Shown: positions 1 through 9,104, counted from the first letter of the stretch. The stretch is DNA of 40,892 nucleotides from Aequorivita sp. (GCA_026646335.1 JAPKFY010000014.1:1-40892); one strand, 5' to 3'. The notes: generated by a model from the letters alone, not told the origin. Translations and numbers: made by a program.

Positions 1-797
1 TCGCCCTCGGCGGCGATCTGGTTCTCGACCACCGGATGGCGGCCGCCCTCGATCAGCAGGCCGGGCTCCTCCGAGAATTCCGGCCTGCGGTAGTCGCGCC
101 TGGCGGCAACGTCGGCGAAGGCGGCCAGCAGGTCGGTCAGCGCCACGGCGCGGGCAATCTCCAGCAGACGCGGAACCTCCGGCTGCAGCGCGGTCAGCAC
201 TTCGTCCCAGAGCAGTTTCTCGCGCGCCAGCGCCCGGTCCTGCGCCGAAAGCGCCTTGTCCTCGAAGGCCTTCAGCTCGGGCGTGATGTAACGCTCGGCG
301 TTCTTCAGCGTCTGCCGGCGGCGGTAGTCCTCGGGAATCCTGTCGACATTGGCGTGCGTGACCTCGATGTAGAAACCATGCACGCGGTTGTACTCGACCT
401 TGAGGCTATTGATGCCGGTGCGCTCCTTCTCGCGCGCCTCGAGCGCCAGCAGGAACTCGCCGCAGTTGTCCTGGATGCCGCGCAATTCGTCGAGATCGGC
501 GTCGTAGCCGGGGGCGATGACGCCGCCGTCGCGCAGGTTGGTCGAGGGCTCGGCGGCGATGGCGCGGGTGAGCCGGTCGAGCACGTTCTCCGGCGTTGCC
601 AGTTGCGCGTGCAGTTCGGCCAGCAGCGGCGTGTCCAAGGTGGCCAGCGGCGCGCGCAGCGCCGCCAGCCGGGCGAGGCCGTCGCGCAGGCCGGAGAGGT
701 CGCGCGGACGGGCCGAGAAGAGGGCGACGCGGCCGGCGATGCGTTCGATGTCGGCGATGCCCTTCAGCGCCTCGCGCACGGCCTGTGGAAAGATCAT
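1..797 (-). CDS. mutS: DNA mismatch repair protein MutS, internal fragment (proteobacterial type), truncated at both ends
   Basis: Reverse-complement reading gives ...[38 protein letters not shown]...[76 protein letters not shown]...[16 protein letters not shown], characteristic of the MutS core/clamp region. Frame open through position 1; similarity fades at ~785-797. Confidence 0.93.
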   Translation of the reverse strand, partial: MIFPQAVREALKGIADIERIAGRVALFSARPRDLSGLRDGLARLAALRAPLATLDTPLLAELHAQLATPENVLDRLTRAIAAEPSTNLRDGGVIAPGYDADLDELRGIQDNCGEFLLALEAREKERTGINSLKVEYNRVHGFYIEVTHANVDRIPEDYRRRQTLKNAERYITPELKAFEDKALSAQDRALAREKLLWDEVLTALQPEVPRLLEIARAVALTDLLAAFADVAARRDYRRPEFSEEPGLLIEGGRHPVVENQIAAEG

Positions 798-803
798 TCA
801 CAA
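785..803. other. Sequence junction between high-GC MutS-encoding DNA and low-GC flavobacterial DNA (probable chimeric join)
   Basis: Abrupt composition change; antisense MutS stops and RNase R similarity begins mid-protein within ~20 bp. Confidence 0.9.
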
Positions 804-2921
804 GCTTTCAACTACAAACAAATTGCCGCAAAACTCCAACTGGACGATCCCAGCAGCAGGAACCAAATAGTAAAAAAACTAAAAGATCTGCAAGGCAAGG
901 GAACCATTCAGGAAATTGAACGCGGTAAATATATACTTACCCCATCACAAAATTATTACACCGGAAGAGTAGATATAGCTGGCCGTGGCCAAGGTTATAT
1001 TATTGTTGAGGATTTAGAAGATGATATCTACGTAAGCAGTAAAAACCTAAACAAAGCCTTAAATGGCGACATTGTTGAAGTTTATGTTTTTAAACGCAAA
1101 AAAGGTGGCAAGACCGAAGGAGAAGTAACCAAAATTATTGAAAGAAAACGAACAGAATTTGTAGGTACTATTCAAGTGCAGGAAAACTTTGCCTTTGTGG
1201 ATGTTACCGATTATAAAATGTACACAGATATTTTTATTCCAAAGAATAAAATAAACGGTGCTAAAAATGGAGAAAAAGTACTGGTAGCCATGGAAGATTG
1301 GCCTGAAAAGGCAGATTCTCCATTCGGAAGCGTTATTAAAGTGCTCGGAATGCCGGGCGAACACAATACTGAAATCCACTCGATATTGGCGCAATACGGC
1401 CTACCGTATGAATTTCCAAGAGAAGTAGAGGATTATGCAAATAACATAGACACTTCAATACAAGCTTCTGAAATTAAGAAACGCCGCGATATGCGCGAAG
1501 CTTTAACTTTTACAATAGATCCAAAAGATGCAAAGGATTTTGATGATGCCCTTTCCTTTGAAAAAATGCAGAACGGAAATTATGAAATAGGAATCCATAT
1601 TGCAGACGTTTCACATTACCTAACTCCAGGAAATGAACTGGATGACGAAGCTTACGAACGCGCAACCTCAGTCTATTTGGTAGATAGAGTAGTACCAATG
1701 CTTCCAGAGATTCTTTCAAACAATGCCTGTTCGCTTCGTCCAAATGAAGAAAAGTATACTTTTTCCGCAGTCTTCGAAATGAACCAAAAAGCGGAAGTTG
1801 TAAAAAAATGGTTTGGAAGAACGGTAACATACAGCGATGCCCGTTTTGCTTATGAAGAAGCACAACACATAATTGAAAATCCAAAGAAAGAAACCCATAC
1901 TATTCCTGCAAATATTTCAATCACTGATAAGGAATACACAGTTAAACAAGAAATAGCAGCTGCCATTCTCGAAATGGATCGCTTAGCCAAAACCCTACGT
2001 ACAAAACGTATGCGTGCCGGTGCAATTTCCTTTGATAAAGTGGAAGTAAAATTCATCCTCGATGAAAAAAGCAACCCAGAAGGAGTCTATTTCAAAGAAA
2101 GCAAGGATGCCAACAAACTGATTGAGGAATTTATGCTTTTAGCAAACAGAAGCGTGGCTGAATTCATAGGAAAACAAGAACCAAAAAAGACCTTTGTGTA
2201 CCGTGTTCACGATGAACCGGATGATGAAAAAATAGCTGCCTTGGAAAATATAATCAAGCGTTTTGGGTATAAACTAAATACCAAAGACCGCCATTCCACT
2301 GCTACTTCAATGAATAAACTTTTAAAGGATGTTCACGGTAAAAAGGAACAAAATTTAATTGATACGCTTGCTATCCGAAGTATGAGCAAGGCAATGTACA
2401 CAACCCACAACATCGGTCACTACGGTTTGGCATTTGATTATTACACGCATTTCACTTCCCCAATTCGGCGTTATCCCGACGTGATGGTCCACCGACTTCT
2501 ACAGCATTATTTGGACAACGGAAAATCTGCCAAAGAAGAAGAATACGAAGAAAAATGTGGCCACAGCAGCGACATGGAAAACCTTGCCACCAATGCCGAA
2601 CGCGATAGCATAAAATACATGCAGGTGAAGTATATGCAAGACCATCAAGACCAAGACTTTTTGGGTGTAATTTCTGGCGTTACCGAATGGGGAATTTATG
2701 TGGAAATTATATCAAATAAATGCGAAGGAATGGTTCGTTTGCAAGATTTAAGCGATGACCGTTATGAATTTGACAGGGAAGAATACGCCGTAATAGGCCA
2801 GCGCACCAAAAACGTTTATCAACTGGGCGATGAAGTTTACGTAAAAGTGAAGAACGCTGATTTGGTAAAGAAACATTTAGATTTTACAATGCTGGGGCAT
2901 CAAAAAGATTATAAAAACTAA
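801..2921 (+). CDS. rnr: Ribonuclease R, N-terminus missing at the junction
   Basis: QAFNYKQIAAKLQLDDPSSRNQIVKKL (N-terminal HTH-like), RNB core TIDPKDAKDFDDALSFEK...GIHIADVSHYLTPG, HYGLAFDYYTHFTSPIRRYPDVMVHRLL, C-terminal S1 domain. The ORF's first ~255 residues (36..~797) are antisense MutS. Confidence 0.93.
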   Translation, partial: QAFNYKQIAAKLQLDDPSSRNQIVKKLKDLQGKGTIQEIERGKYILTPSQNYYTGRVDIAGRGQGYIIVEDLEDDIYVSSKNLNKALNGDIVEVYVFKRKKGGKTEGEVTKIIERKRTEFVGTIQVQENFAFVDVTDYKMYTDIFIPKNKINGAKNGEKVLVAMEDWPEKADSPFGSVIKVLGMPGEHNTEIHSILAQYGLPYEFPREVEDYANNIDTSIQASEIKKRRDMREALTFTIDPKDAKDFDDALSFEKMQNGNYEIGIHIADVSHYLTPGNELDDEAYERATSVYLVDRVVPMLPEILSNNACSLRPNEEKYTFSAVFEMNQKAEVVKKWFGRTVTYSDARFAYEEAQHIIENPKKETHTIPANISITDKEYTVKQEIAAAILEMDRLAKTLRTKRMRAGAISFDKVEVKFILDEKSNPEGVYFKESKDANKLIEEFMLLANRSVAEFIGKQEPKKTFVYRVHDEPDDEKIAALENIIKRFGYKLNTKDRHSTATSMNKLLKDVHGKKEQNLIDTLAIRSMSKAMYTTHNIGHYGLAFDYYTHFTSPIRRYPDVMVHRLLQHYLDNGKSAKEEEYEEKCGHSSDMENLATNAERDSIKYMQVKYMQDHQDQDFLGVISGVTEWGIYVEIISNKCEGMVRLQDLSDDRYEFDREEYAVIGQRTKNVYQLGDEVYVKVKNADLVKKHLDFTMLGHQKDYKN

Positions 2922-2933
2922 AATTTAATAGAG

Positions 2934-3617
2934 ATGAAAAAACTGATTTTTATAACCGTCCTTTTTATAAATGCTTTTGCTTTTTCTCAAGAAGAAATCA
3001 ATACGGAAGTTGGGGATTTTAGTGAACTAAAGGTTTACGATCTGATAACCGTAAAACTTGTTCCATCCAAGGAAAATAAAGTGGTCATTGCTGGTAAGAA
3101 TACAGAATATGTAAAAACGATCAATGATAACGGCGTATTGAAAATTCGCATGGAATTGGAAGAACGCTTTGATGGGGATGCTACTACCGTAACCCTTTTC
3201 TTCAAAAGCATTGCCATTATTGATGCCAACGAAGGCTCTAGAATTTATTCAGATGCCGAAATAAAAGTAGCTTCCTTAGAACTAAAAACTCAAGAAGGCG
3301 GAAAAATTGACATTTTTGTAGCAACTCAAAATTTGAATATTAAATCGGTTTCGGGTGGTGTTGTTGATGTAAAAGGGACTACCCAAAGACAAGACATCAA
3401 CATAAACTCAGGGGGTGCTTATGAAGCCGAAAACCTTGTTTCAAAGGAAACCTATGTTAACGTTACAGCTGGTGGATCTGCAACAATTTTCGCCACTAAC
3501 ATTGTGGATGCAAAAGTTACTGCAGGAGGTTATATAACTGTTCATGGAAATCCGAAAGATGTAAAAAAGAAAAAACTCGCTGGCGGGAAAATTGAAATAG
3601 TAAAGACTAAAAATTAA
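2934..3617 (+). CDS. DUF2807 / GIN-domain (auto-transporter adhesin head-like) secreted protein
   Basis: Signal peptide MKKLIFITVLFINAFAFSQ and a beta-solenoid pattern (VSGGVVDVKG..NINSGGAYEAENL..VTAGGSATIFAT..VTAGGYITVHGNP). Confidence 0.8.
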   Translation: MKKLIFITVLFINAFAFSQEEINTEVGDFSELKVYDLITVKLVPSKENKVVIAGKNTEYVKTINDNGVLKIRMELEERFDGDATTVTLFFKSIAIIDANEGSRIYSDAEIKVASLELKTQEGGKIDIFVATQNLNIKSVSGGVVDVKGTTQRQDININSGGAYEAENLVSKETYVNVTAGGSATIFATNIVDAKVTAGGYITVHGNPKDVKKKKLAGGKIEIVKTKN

Positions 3618-3663
3618 AATTTTACCGTAATTGGGTAAAAGTAATTTGTATTTTTACCTTATT

Positions 3664-4396
3664 ATGTTTGACGGTTTACTCTACGCTGCATTTTACGGAT
3701 TTTTATTGGCATTTGCCGTCGGCCCAGTGTTTTTCACATTGATTGAGACAGCAATTACCAAAGGTATTCGAGCCGCAATCTTCTTTGATCTCGGCGCCAT
3801 GTTTGCTGACGTAATCTTTATTTTAATAGCTTTTTTCAGCACCAATAGAATTCTTGAAAAAGTAAAACACGATCCGGGCCTGCTTATCTTCGGAGGGGCA
3901 ATTCTCATCGCCTATGGAATCATTTCATACATCCGCACAAACAAATCTATTTTTAAAATTGTTCGCGAACATTATGCCGTTAAAGTGAAAAAAAATCTCG
4001 GAGGATTGTTTCTCAAAGGGTTTCTTTTGAATTTTGTGAACTTCGGTGTTTTGGCAGGTTGGATTGGAACCTTAATCATGGCAAACGCACTTACCACTAG
4101 TGATAACGGTGTTTCTTTTTATAGCCACCGTGCTAGCAGCCTTCTTCATCACAGATGTTTTAAAAATGATTTTAGCAAAAAGGTTAAAAAACAAAATGAC
4201 CCCGCGCTTCATTTTTAAAACAAAAAAATGGGTCAGCATTTTAATTCTTGCTTTTGGCATTTTATTGCTCATTCAAGGTATCTTCCCAAAAGGAGTGGAG
4301 GCAGGATTGGATAGAATTCCAAACAAACAACGGCCGATTGAAAATCCAATTCCTCCAGTAGATGGGTCATTAGAAACCCCTTCTGAAGGGCTCTAA
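3664..4396 (+). pseudogene. LysE family transporter, split by a +1 frameshift (ORFs 3631..4218 and 4100..4396)
   Basis: N-part MFDGLLYAAFYGFLLAFAVGPVFFTLIETAITKG...GWIGTLIMANALTTSDNGV; the next frame continues FLFIATVLAAFFITDVLKMILAKRLKNKMTPRFIFKTKKW. Deleting one T in the 4110-4119 T-rich run restores ...SDNGVLFIATVLAAFF. Confidence 0.82.
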
Positions 4397-4459
4397 TGAT
4401 ATTTCAATATTTACTAAAAAGATCAACAGGCAGAAATGCTTTATTGGGCTATAAAATAA

Positions 4460-4488
4460 AAAACCTCCAACTTTACGTTGAAGGTTTT
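4460..4488 (-). terminator. Rho-independent terminator downstream of tRNA-Cys
   Basis: Minus strand AAAACCTTCAAC-GTAAA-GTTGGAGGTTTT followed by a T-rich tract. Confidence 0.7.
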
Positions 4489-4491
4489 CAG

Positions 4492-4562
4492 AGGCATCGA
4501 GCGGATTCGAACCGCTGTAGCAGCTTTTGCAGAGCTGAGCCTAGCCACTCGGCCACGATGCC
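4492..4562 (-). tRNA. tRNA-Cys (anticodon GCA)
   Basis: Minus strand GGCATCG TGGCCGAGTGGCTAGGC ... CTGCAAA ... GCGGTTCGAATCCGC CGATGCC T: acceptor stem pairs, GGTTCGAATCC T-loop, GCA anticodon, U73 discriminator. Confidence 0.95.
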
Positions 4563-4574
4563 TTATTAGGCTTG

Positions 4575-4582
4575 CAAATGTA
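4575..4582 (-). promoter_or_regulatory. Bacteroidetes -7 box (TACATTTG) upstream of tRNA-Cys
   Basis: Matches TAnnTTTG on the minus strand just upstream of the tRNA 5' end. Confidence 0.5.
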
Positions 4583-4619
4583 AAAAAATTAAACTTAAAA
4601 TTCCTATTAAAAAAGCAAA

Positions 4620-4976
4620 TTACCGTTTCCTTTTCATTGTAACACTAACTTCTGCTACATCCCCACCAATAGGCGGATTTCTTTTGGCCACGGTAACCTC
4701 CACTTCGGTAATCATTTCAATTTTTAAAAGAACAGTATCAATAATACGCTTTGCAACGTGTTCCAAAAGTTTGGCGCGTACCGCCATTTCTTCCCTAACA
4801 ATTGTTTGCAACAAAACATAATCCACCGTATCCGCAAGCTCGTCAGTGCTTGAAGCGTTTTTTAAATCTGCCTTTACCGAAAGATTCACCATATAATCTG
4901 AGCCTATTTGTCCTTCTTCAATTAAACAGCCGTGAAAGGCATAAATCTTTATGTTTTTTAAACGAATCGTTCCCAT
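4620..4976 (-). CDS. folB: Dihydroneopterin aldolase
   Basis: MGTIRLKNIKIYAFHGCLIEEGQIGSDYMVNLSV...LLEHVAKRIIDTVL...VTVAKRNPPIGGDVAEVSVTMKRKR. Confidence 0.9.
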   Translation of the reverse strand: MGTIRLKNIKIYAFHGCLIEEGQIGSDYMVNLSVKADLKNASSTDELADTVDYVLLQTIVREEMAVRAKLLEHVAKRIIDTVLLKIEMITEVEVTVAKRNPPIGGDVAEVSVTMKRKR

Positions 4977-4990
4977 GGAATTAGTTTTCG

Positions 4991-4998
4991 CAAAGATA
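4991..4998 (-). promoter_or_regulatory. -7 box (TATCTTTG) upstream of folB
   Basis: TAnnTTTG match on the minus strand ~15 bp upstream of the folB ATG. Confidence 0.5.
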
Positions 4999-5006
4999 TA
5001 AGAGAA

Positions 5007-5043
5007 TGTCCAGTTGAGCACAGCCGAAACCTATTTTTGGACA
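5007..5043. repeat. Degenerate dispersed palindromic repeat between folB and glnS
   Basis: TGTCCA-GTTGAGCACAGCCGAAACC...-TGGACA: perfect 6-bp terminal inverted repeat enclosing TGAGCACAGCCGAA, similar to the TGAGCGCAGTCGAA core inside gltX. Confidence 0.55.
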
Positions 5044-5065
5044 ACTTCCTTTTCAGTTAATTGGT

Positions 5066-5073
5066 TACCTTTG
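5066..5073 (+). promoter_or_regulatory. -7 box (TACCTTTG) upstream of glnS
   Basis: TAnnTTTG match ~20 bp upstream of the glnS ATG. Confidence 0.5.
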
Positions 5074-5092
5074 CAATTCTTAAAAAAAATAT

Positions 5093-6772
5093 ATGACAAA
5101 CGAAGCCGCCCCGCTTAATTTTATTGAACACATAATTGAAGAAGATCTTACTAAAGGATATACGAAGGAACAATTGTGCTTTCGTTTTCCGCCAGAGCCC
5201 AACGGCTATCTTCACATTGGCCACGCGTCATCAATTTGTTTAAATTTTGGTTTGGGCGAAAGATACAACGCTCCAGTAAACCTTCGTTTTGACGATACAA
5301 ACCCAGCCAAAGAAGAGCAGGAATTTGTGGATGCCATAAAAAGGGATATTTCTTGGTTGGGCTATGAATGGGCTAGGGAATGTTATGCCTCCGATTATTT
5401 CCAGCAGTTGTATGACTGGGCCGTTCAAATGGTAAAGGACGGGAAGGCGTATGTAGATTCCCAAACCTCAGAAATGATTGCCGAACAAAAAGGAACGCCG
5501 AACACACCAGGAAAGCCGAGTCCGTATAGAGATCGTTCTGTTGCTGAAAATTTGGATTTGCTGGAAAAGATGAAAAACGGCGAAACCAAAGAAGGCGAAC
5601 ACGTGCTTCGCGCCAAAATAAATATGGAATCACCAAATATGTTGATGCGCGACCCAGTTATGTACCGAACCATCAACAAACACCACCATCGCACGGGAAC
5701 CGATTGGAAAATCTTCCCAATGTATGATTGGACCCACGGCGAGAGTGACTATATAGAACAGGTATCACATTCCTTCTGTACGCTTGAATTCCTGCCACAC
5801 AGAGAACTTTACGATTGGTTTCTGGATCAAGTGTACGATCCTAAAAAATTACGTCCAAAACAACGTGAATTCGCGCGTAGAAACTTAAGCCATACGGTTG
5901 TTAGCAAGCGAAAACTTGCTCAATTGGTGAGCAGCGGAGTAGTTACAGGCTGGGATGATCCACGAATGCCCACAATTTCCGGTCTTCGCCGAAGAGGTTA
6001 CACCCCAGATTCAATTAAGAACTTTGCAGAAAGCATAGGCGTTGGAAAACGCGAAAACCTGATAGATGTTTCACATTTGGAATTCAACGTTCGCGAAGAT
6101 CTCAATAAAATAGCACCGCGAATAATGGTGGTTTTGGATCCCGTGAAGTTGATAATAGATAATTATCCCGAAAACAAAACCGAAATGTTAGAGGCTGAAA
6201 ACAATCAAGAAGACGAAAACGCAGGCAGCCGTGAAGTACCTTTTTCAAAAGAACTTTATATTGAAAGGGAAGATTTCCTTGAATCTGCAAACAACAAATT
6301 TTTCCGTTTAACACTGGGTAAGGAAGTAAGATTGAAAAACGCTTACATTATAAAAGGCGAAAGCACAGTAAAGGATTCCGAAGGAAATATTACAGAAATA
6401 CACTGCACCTACGATCCCGATAGTAAAAGCGGGAGCGGTTCCGAAGCATCATTGCGAAAAGTAAAAGGAACATTGCACTGGGTTTCCGCAGCACATGCCC
6501 TTCCTGTTGAAGTACGACTTTACGACCGTCTCTTCACCGAAGCTTCACCCGACACCAATAAGGAAAAAGATTTTATGGAATTTGTAAACTCAGATTCCTT
6601 ACAAGTAATTACCGGCTATGCCGAACCGAGTGTGAAGGGTTCAAAACCTGAAGATAAATTCCAGTTTCAGCGTTTGGGCTATTTTGTAGTTGACCGTGAT
6701 TCCACATCGGAAAAATTGGTCTTCAACCGTACTGTTCCTTTACGCGACTCTTGGACCAAATTGGCTGAATAA
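5093..6772 (+). CDS. glnS: Glutaminyl-tRNA synthetase
   Basis: RFPPEPNGYLHIGHASSICLNFGL, DDTNPAKEEQEFVD, VVSKRKL (KMSKS-like), C-terminal anticodon-binding region. Confidence 0.97.
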   Translation: MTNEAAPLNFIEHIIEEDLTKGYTKEQLCFRFPPEPNGYLHIGHASSICLNFGLGERYNAPVNLRFDDTNPAKEEQEFVDAIKRDISWLGYEWARECYASDYFQQLYDWAVQMVKDGKAYVDSQTSEMIAEQKGTPNTPGKPSPYRDRSVAENLDLLEKMKNGETKEGEHVLRAKINMESPNMLMRDPVMYRTINKHHHRTGTDWKIFPMYDWTHGESDYIEQVSHSFCTLEFLPHRELYDWFLDQVYDPKKLRPKQREFARRNLSHTVVSKRKLAQLVSSGVVTGWDDPRMPTISGLRRRGYTPDSIKNFAESIGVGKRENLIDVSHLEFNVREDLNKIAPRIMVVLDPVKLIIDNYPENKTEMLEAENNQEDENAGSREVPFSKELYIEREDFLESANNKFFRLTLGKEVRLKNAYIIKGESTVKDSEGNITEIHCTYDPDSKSGSGSEASLRKVKGTLHWVSAAHALPVEVRLYDRLFTEASPDTNKEKDFMEFVNSDSLQVITGYAEPSVKGSKPEDKFQFQRLGYFVVDRDSTSEKLVFNRTVPLRDSWTKLAE

Positions 6773-6903
6773 TTAACATTTTTGGGTAAATATATTTCTC
6801 TTTTTAACAGAAATTGGCTAAAATATCTTCTTTTTAAGATAAATTTATATATTAAAAATTAACTATTAACCGGTTGTTAACAGCAAATCGAGAGCTCGTT
6901 GCC

Positions 6904-6911
6904 TACCTTTG
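6904..6911 (+). promoter_or_regulatory. -7 box (TACCTTTG) upstream of the YtxH gene
   Basis: TAnnTTTG match ~30 bp upstream of the ATG at 6941. Confidence 0.5.
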
Positions 6912-6940
6912 TTATTATTAACTAATAAAAAAACAAGAAC

Positions 6941-7318
6941 ATGGCATCAAATACAGGTCAAACCCTTATTGCACTATTAACCGGAGCAGCTATTGGAGCT
7001 GGATTGGGAATACTTTATGCACCAGATAAAGGTTCAAACACAAGAGAAAAACTTAGCAAAGAAGCTAAGAAAGCTCAGAAAAAATTGAATAAGCAAATTC
7101 GAGAAACTAGCCATACACTAAGCGAAAAAGCACAACAAGCAAAATATAGTTTTGAGCAAAAATTGAACGAAACACTATCTTCTGCAAGCTATAAAGCTGA
7201 CGATATTTTGTTGGCAATGGAAGATAAATTGGAAGCATTGCGCAGACAAAACGCAAAACTTCAAATAGATTCCAAAGCTGGCAAAGCAAAAGCTGCCGCC
7301 AAAAAAGTAACAGCATAA
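6941..7318 (+). CDS. YtxH domain-containing protein
   Basis: LIALLTGAAIGAGLGILYAPDKGSNTREKLSKEAKKAQKKL: TM/glycine-rich start plus APxKGxxTR motif and helical tail. Confidence 0.85.
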   Translation: MASNTGQTLIALLTGAAIGAGLGILYAPDKGSNTREKLSKEAKKAQKKLNKQIRETSHTLSEKAQQAKYSFEQKLNETLSSASYKADDILLAMEDKLEALRRQNAKLQIDSKAGKAKAAAKKVTA

Positions 7319-7319
7319 T

Positions 7320-7766
7320 ATGGCATTCAAAGGCCTAACGGACAGCCTGCACAAGGTTACCGACAGAATAGAAGATTATAGTTTGAGCATGGCGGAGTAC
7401 TACAAACTCCGCCTGTTTAAAACTACAATGAAGGGAGCAGTTTCCCTTGTACATCTATTGGTTTATGGCAGTCTATCCCTGTTTGTAATGCTTTTTCTTT
7501 CTATTGGCGCCGCATTTTGGCTGGCCACTTTTTTTGAAAATGTCTATGTTGGATTTTTGTTGATTGGTGCTTTCTACGGAATCATTTTAATCTTCATGTT
7601 CATATTTGGAAGAAAAATTATAGAACGAAAAATACTCTATAAATTCTCTCGTTTGTTATACGATGAGGACGATTTGGACCCAAGGGTTCTAGCAGAAAAA
7701 GAGTTAGAGGAGTACCAACAAACACTTCAGGATGAAGCTATTCGAAAAGCGAATATTTCAAAATAA
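7320..7766 (+). CDS. Phage-holin-family-like integral membrane protein
   Basis: Two hydrophobic segments; soluble N-terminus with YKLRLFKTTMKGAVSLVHLLVYGSLSLFVMLFLSIGAAFWL; tandem with the YtxH gene. Confidence 0.7.
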   Translation: MAFKGLTDSLHKVTDRIEDYSLSMAEYYKLRLFKTTMKGAVSLVHLLVYGSLSLFVMLFLSIGAAFWLATFFENVYVGFLLIGAFYGIILIFMFIFGRKIIERKILYKFSRLLYDEDDLDPRVLAEKELEEYQQTLQDEAIRKANISK

Positions 7767-7771
7767 GATTT

Positions 7772-8032
7772 ATGAAGCGATACACTACTTTTGAAGAAAT
7801 AGACCGCGATTTAAAATACCTTCGCCTAAAATCGCAGATCGACTTGGAAGAGGTGAAACTAGGCCTTCACGAAAGCAAGGAAGCCATTAGTGAAACCTTT
7901 TCCCCTATAAATTTAATTGCAAACACAGTAGGCTCTATATTAAAAAAGGCATTCGTTTTAAAGGTGGTGGACAAACTGATAGGTATAAAACCAGTGAAGA
8001 AAAAAAACTACGAAGATGATGAGCACTCATAG
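7772..8032 (+). CDS. Small conserved flavobacterial protein (possibly DUF6327)
   Basis: MKRYTTFEEIDRDLKYLRLKSQIDLEEVKLGLHESKE...; third gene of the YtxH/holin-like cluster. Confidence 0.6.
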   Translation: MKRYTTFEEIDRDLKYLRLKSQIDLEEVKLGLHESKEAISETFSPINLIANTVGSILKKAFVLKVVDKLIGIKPVKKKNYEDDEHS

Positions 8033-8061
8033 AGATTGCTTGAACTTCGATTGATTGATAA

Positions 8062-8094
8062 ACAAAGCCCTCCTAAATTTAGGAGGGCTTTGTT
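8062..8094. terminator. Bidirectional terminator between convergent genes
   Basis: ACAAAGCCCTCCTAAATTTAGGAGGGCTTTGT perfect hairpin between + (..8032) and - (8112..) genes. Confidence 0.9.
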
Positions 8095-8111
8095 ATTATA
8101 TTTATTCTAAT

Positions 8112-9104
8112 TTAATAATTCAAATCATCCCCTTCCTCAGCCCTTGGTGGAGCTTGGCGTTTTGGCTTCTTTTTGGAGACAATCCCTCTTTCAATATTTT
8201 CTTTTTTCATTTGTTCACCAATCTGGTTGCTGGCCACGAAACTCGCTATCATATTGTTCAGCATATCACTCCCCGCTTGTGGTGAGTTAGGCAACAAGAT
8301 AAGATTGGTGTTAGTAGCTTCCCCAATGCTCTGTAAGGTATCATAATGCTGCGTTACCACAATAAGGGCTGATGCTTCCTGTGAATTGATGCCCACATTG
8401 TTAAGGACGTCCACACTTTCTTCCAGACCACGAGCAATTTCGCGACGCTGGTCTGCAATACCTTGCCCCTGCAAACGCTTGCTTTCTGCTTCTGCGCGAG
8501 CTTTGGCAACTATTTTTATACGTTCTGCTTCCGCCTCAAATTCTGCCGCTACTTTTTCGCGTTCTGCTGCATTAATCCTATTCATTGCTTCCTTAACTTG
8601 TACGTCTGGATCAATGTCTGTAACGAGCGTTTTAATAATGTCGTAACCATAAGTGCTCATGGCTTCGTTCAATTCCGATTTTACCGCTATTGCAACATCG
8701 TCTTTTCTTTCAAAAACATCATCGAGTTTCATTTTTGGGACTTCGGCGCGAACTACGTCAAAAACGTATGAAGTGACCTGGTCATGCGGGTTTTGAAGTT
8801 TATAAAAAGCATCATAAACCTTCTGCTCCAAAACCTGAAACTGTACCGAAATTTTCAATCGAACAAAAACATCATCTTTGGTTTTTGTTTCAACTATTAC
8901 ATCCAACTGTTGGATTTTCAGATTGATACGCCCTGCAATCCGGTCAACTAATGGAATTTTTAATTGTAAACCTGAATGTCTTATACTTAGGAACTTTCCG
9001 AAGCGTTCTACTACTGCAGCTGTTTGCTGTTTTACAGTAAAAAATCCAGCTAATAGAATAAAAAAACCAACAATCAGCAACGGCACAAAAATAAACCCAC
9101 CCAT
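8112..9104 (-). CDS. SPFH/Band 7 (stomatin-like) membrane protein
   Basis: VKQQTAAVVERFGKFLSIRHSGLQLKIPLVDRIAGRINLKIQQLDVIVETKTKDDVFVRLKISVQFQV...NRINAAEREKVAAEFEAEAERIK. Confidence 0.92.
   Translation of the reverse strand: MGGFIFVPLLIVGFFILLAGFFTVKQQTAAVVERFGKFLSIRHSGLQLKIPLVDRIAGRINLKIQQLDVIVETKTKDDVFVRLKISVQFQVLEQKVYDAFYKLQNPHDQVTSYVFDVVRAEVPKMKLDDVFERKDDVAIAVKSELNEAMSTYGYDIIKTLVTDIDPDVQVKEAMNRINAAEREKVAAEFEAEAERIKIVAKARAEAESKRLQGQGIADQRREIARGLEESVDVLNNVGINSQEASALIVVTQHYDTLQSIGEATNTNLILLPNSPQAGSDMLNNMIASFVASNQIGEQMKKENIERGIVSKKKPKRQAPPRAEEGDDLNY

Noticed and set aside
36-797. N-terminal ~255 aa of the 961-aa ORF as a novel domain fused to RNase R
   Set aside because: This region is antisense to a clear MutS coding frame in high-GC DNA, and RNase R similarity starts only after the junction.
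406-801. 131-aa minus-strand ORF (Arg/His-rich) and the small + ORFs 517..870 and 596..919
   Set aside because: Out-of-frame shadows of the MutS gene; low-complexity Arg/Ala/Gly composition typical of wrong frames in high-GC DNA, partly crossing the junction.
6869-6881. AACCGGTT palindrome near the YtxH promoter as an operator
   Set aside because: Only 8 bp and unrepeated in comparable promoters of the window; cannot be supported.
7320-7766. Holin-like gene as evidence of prophage
   Set aside because: No endolysin, integrase or structural phage genes nearby; the YtxH/holin-like/small-protein cluster looks like ordinary flavobacterial chromosome.
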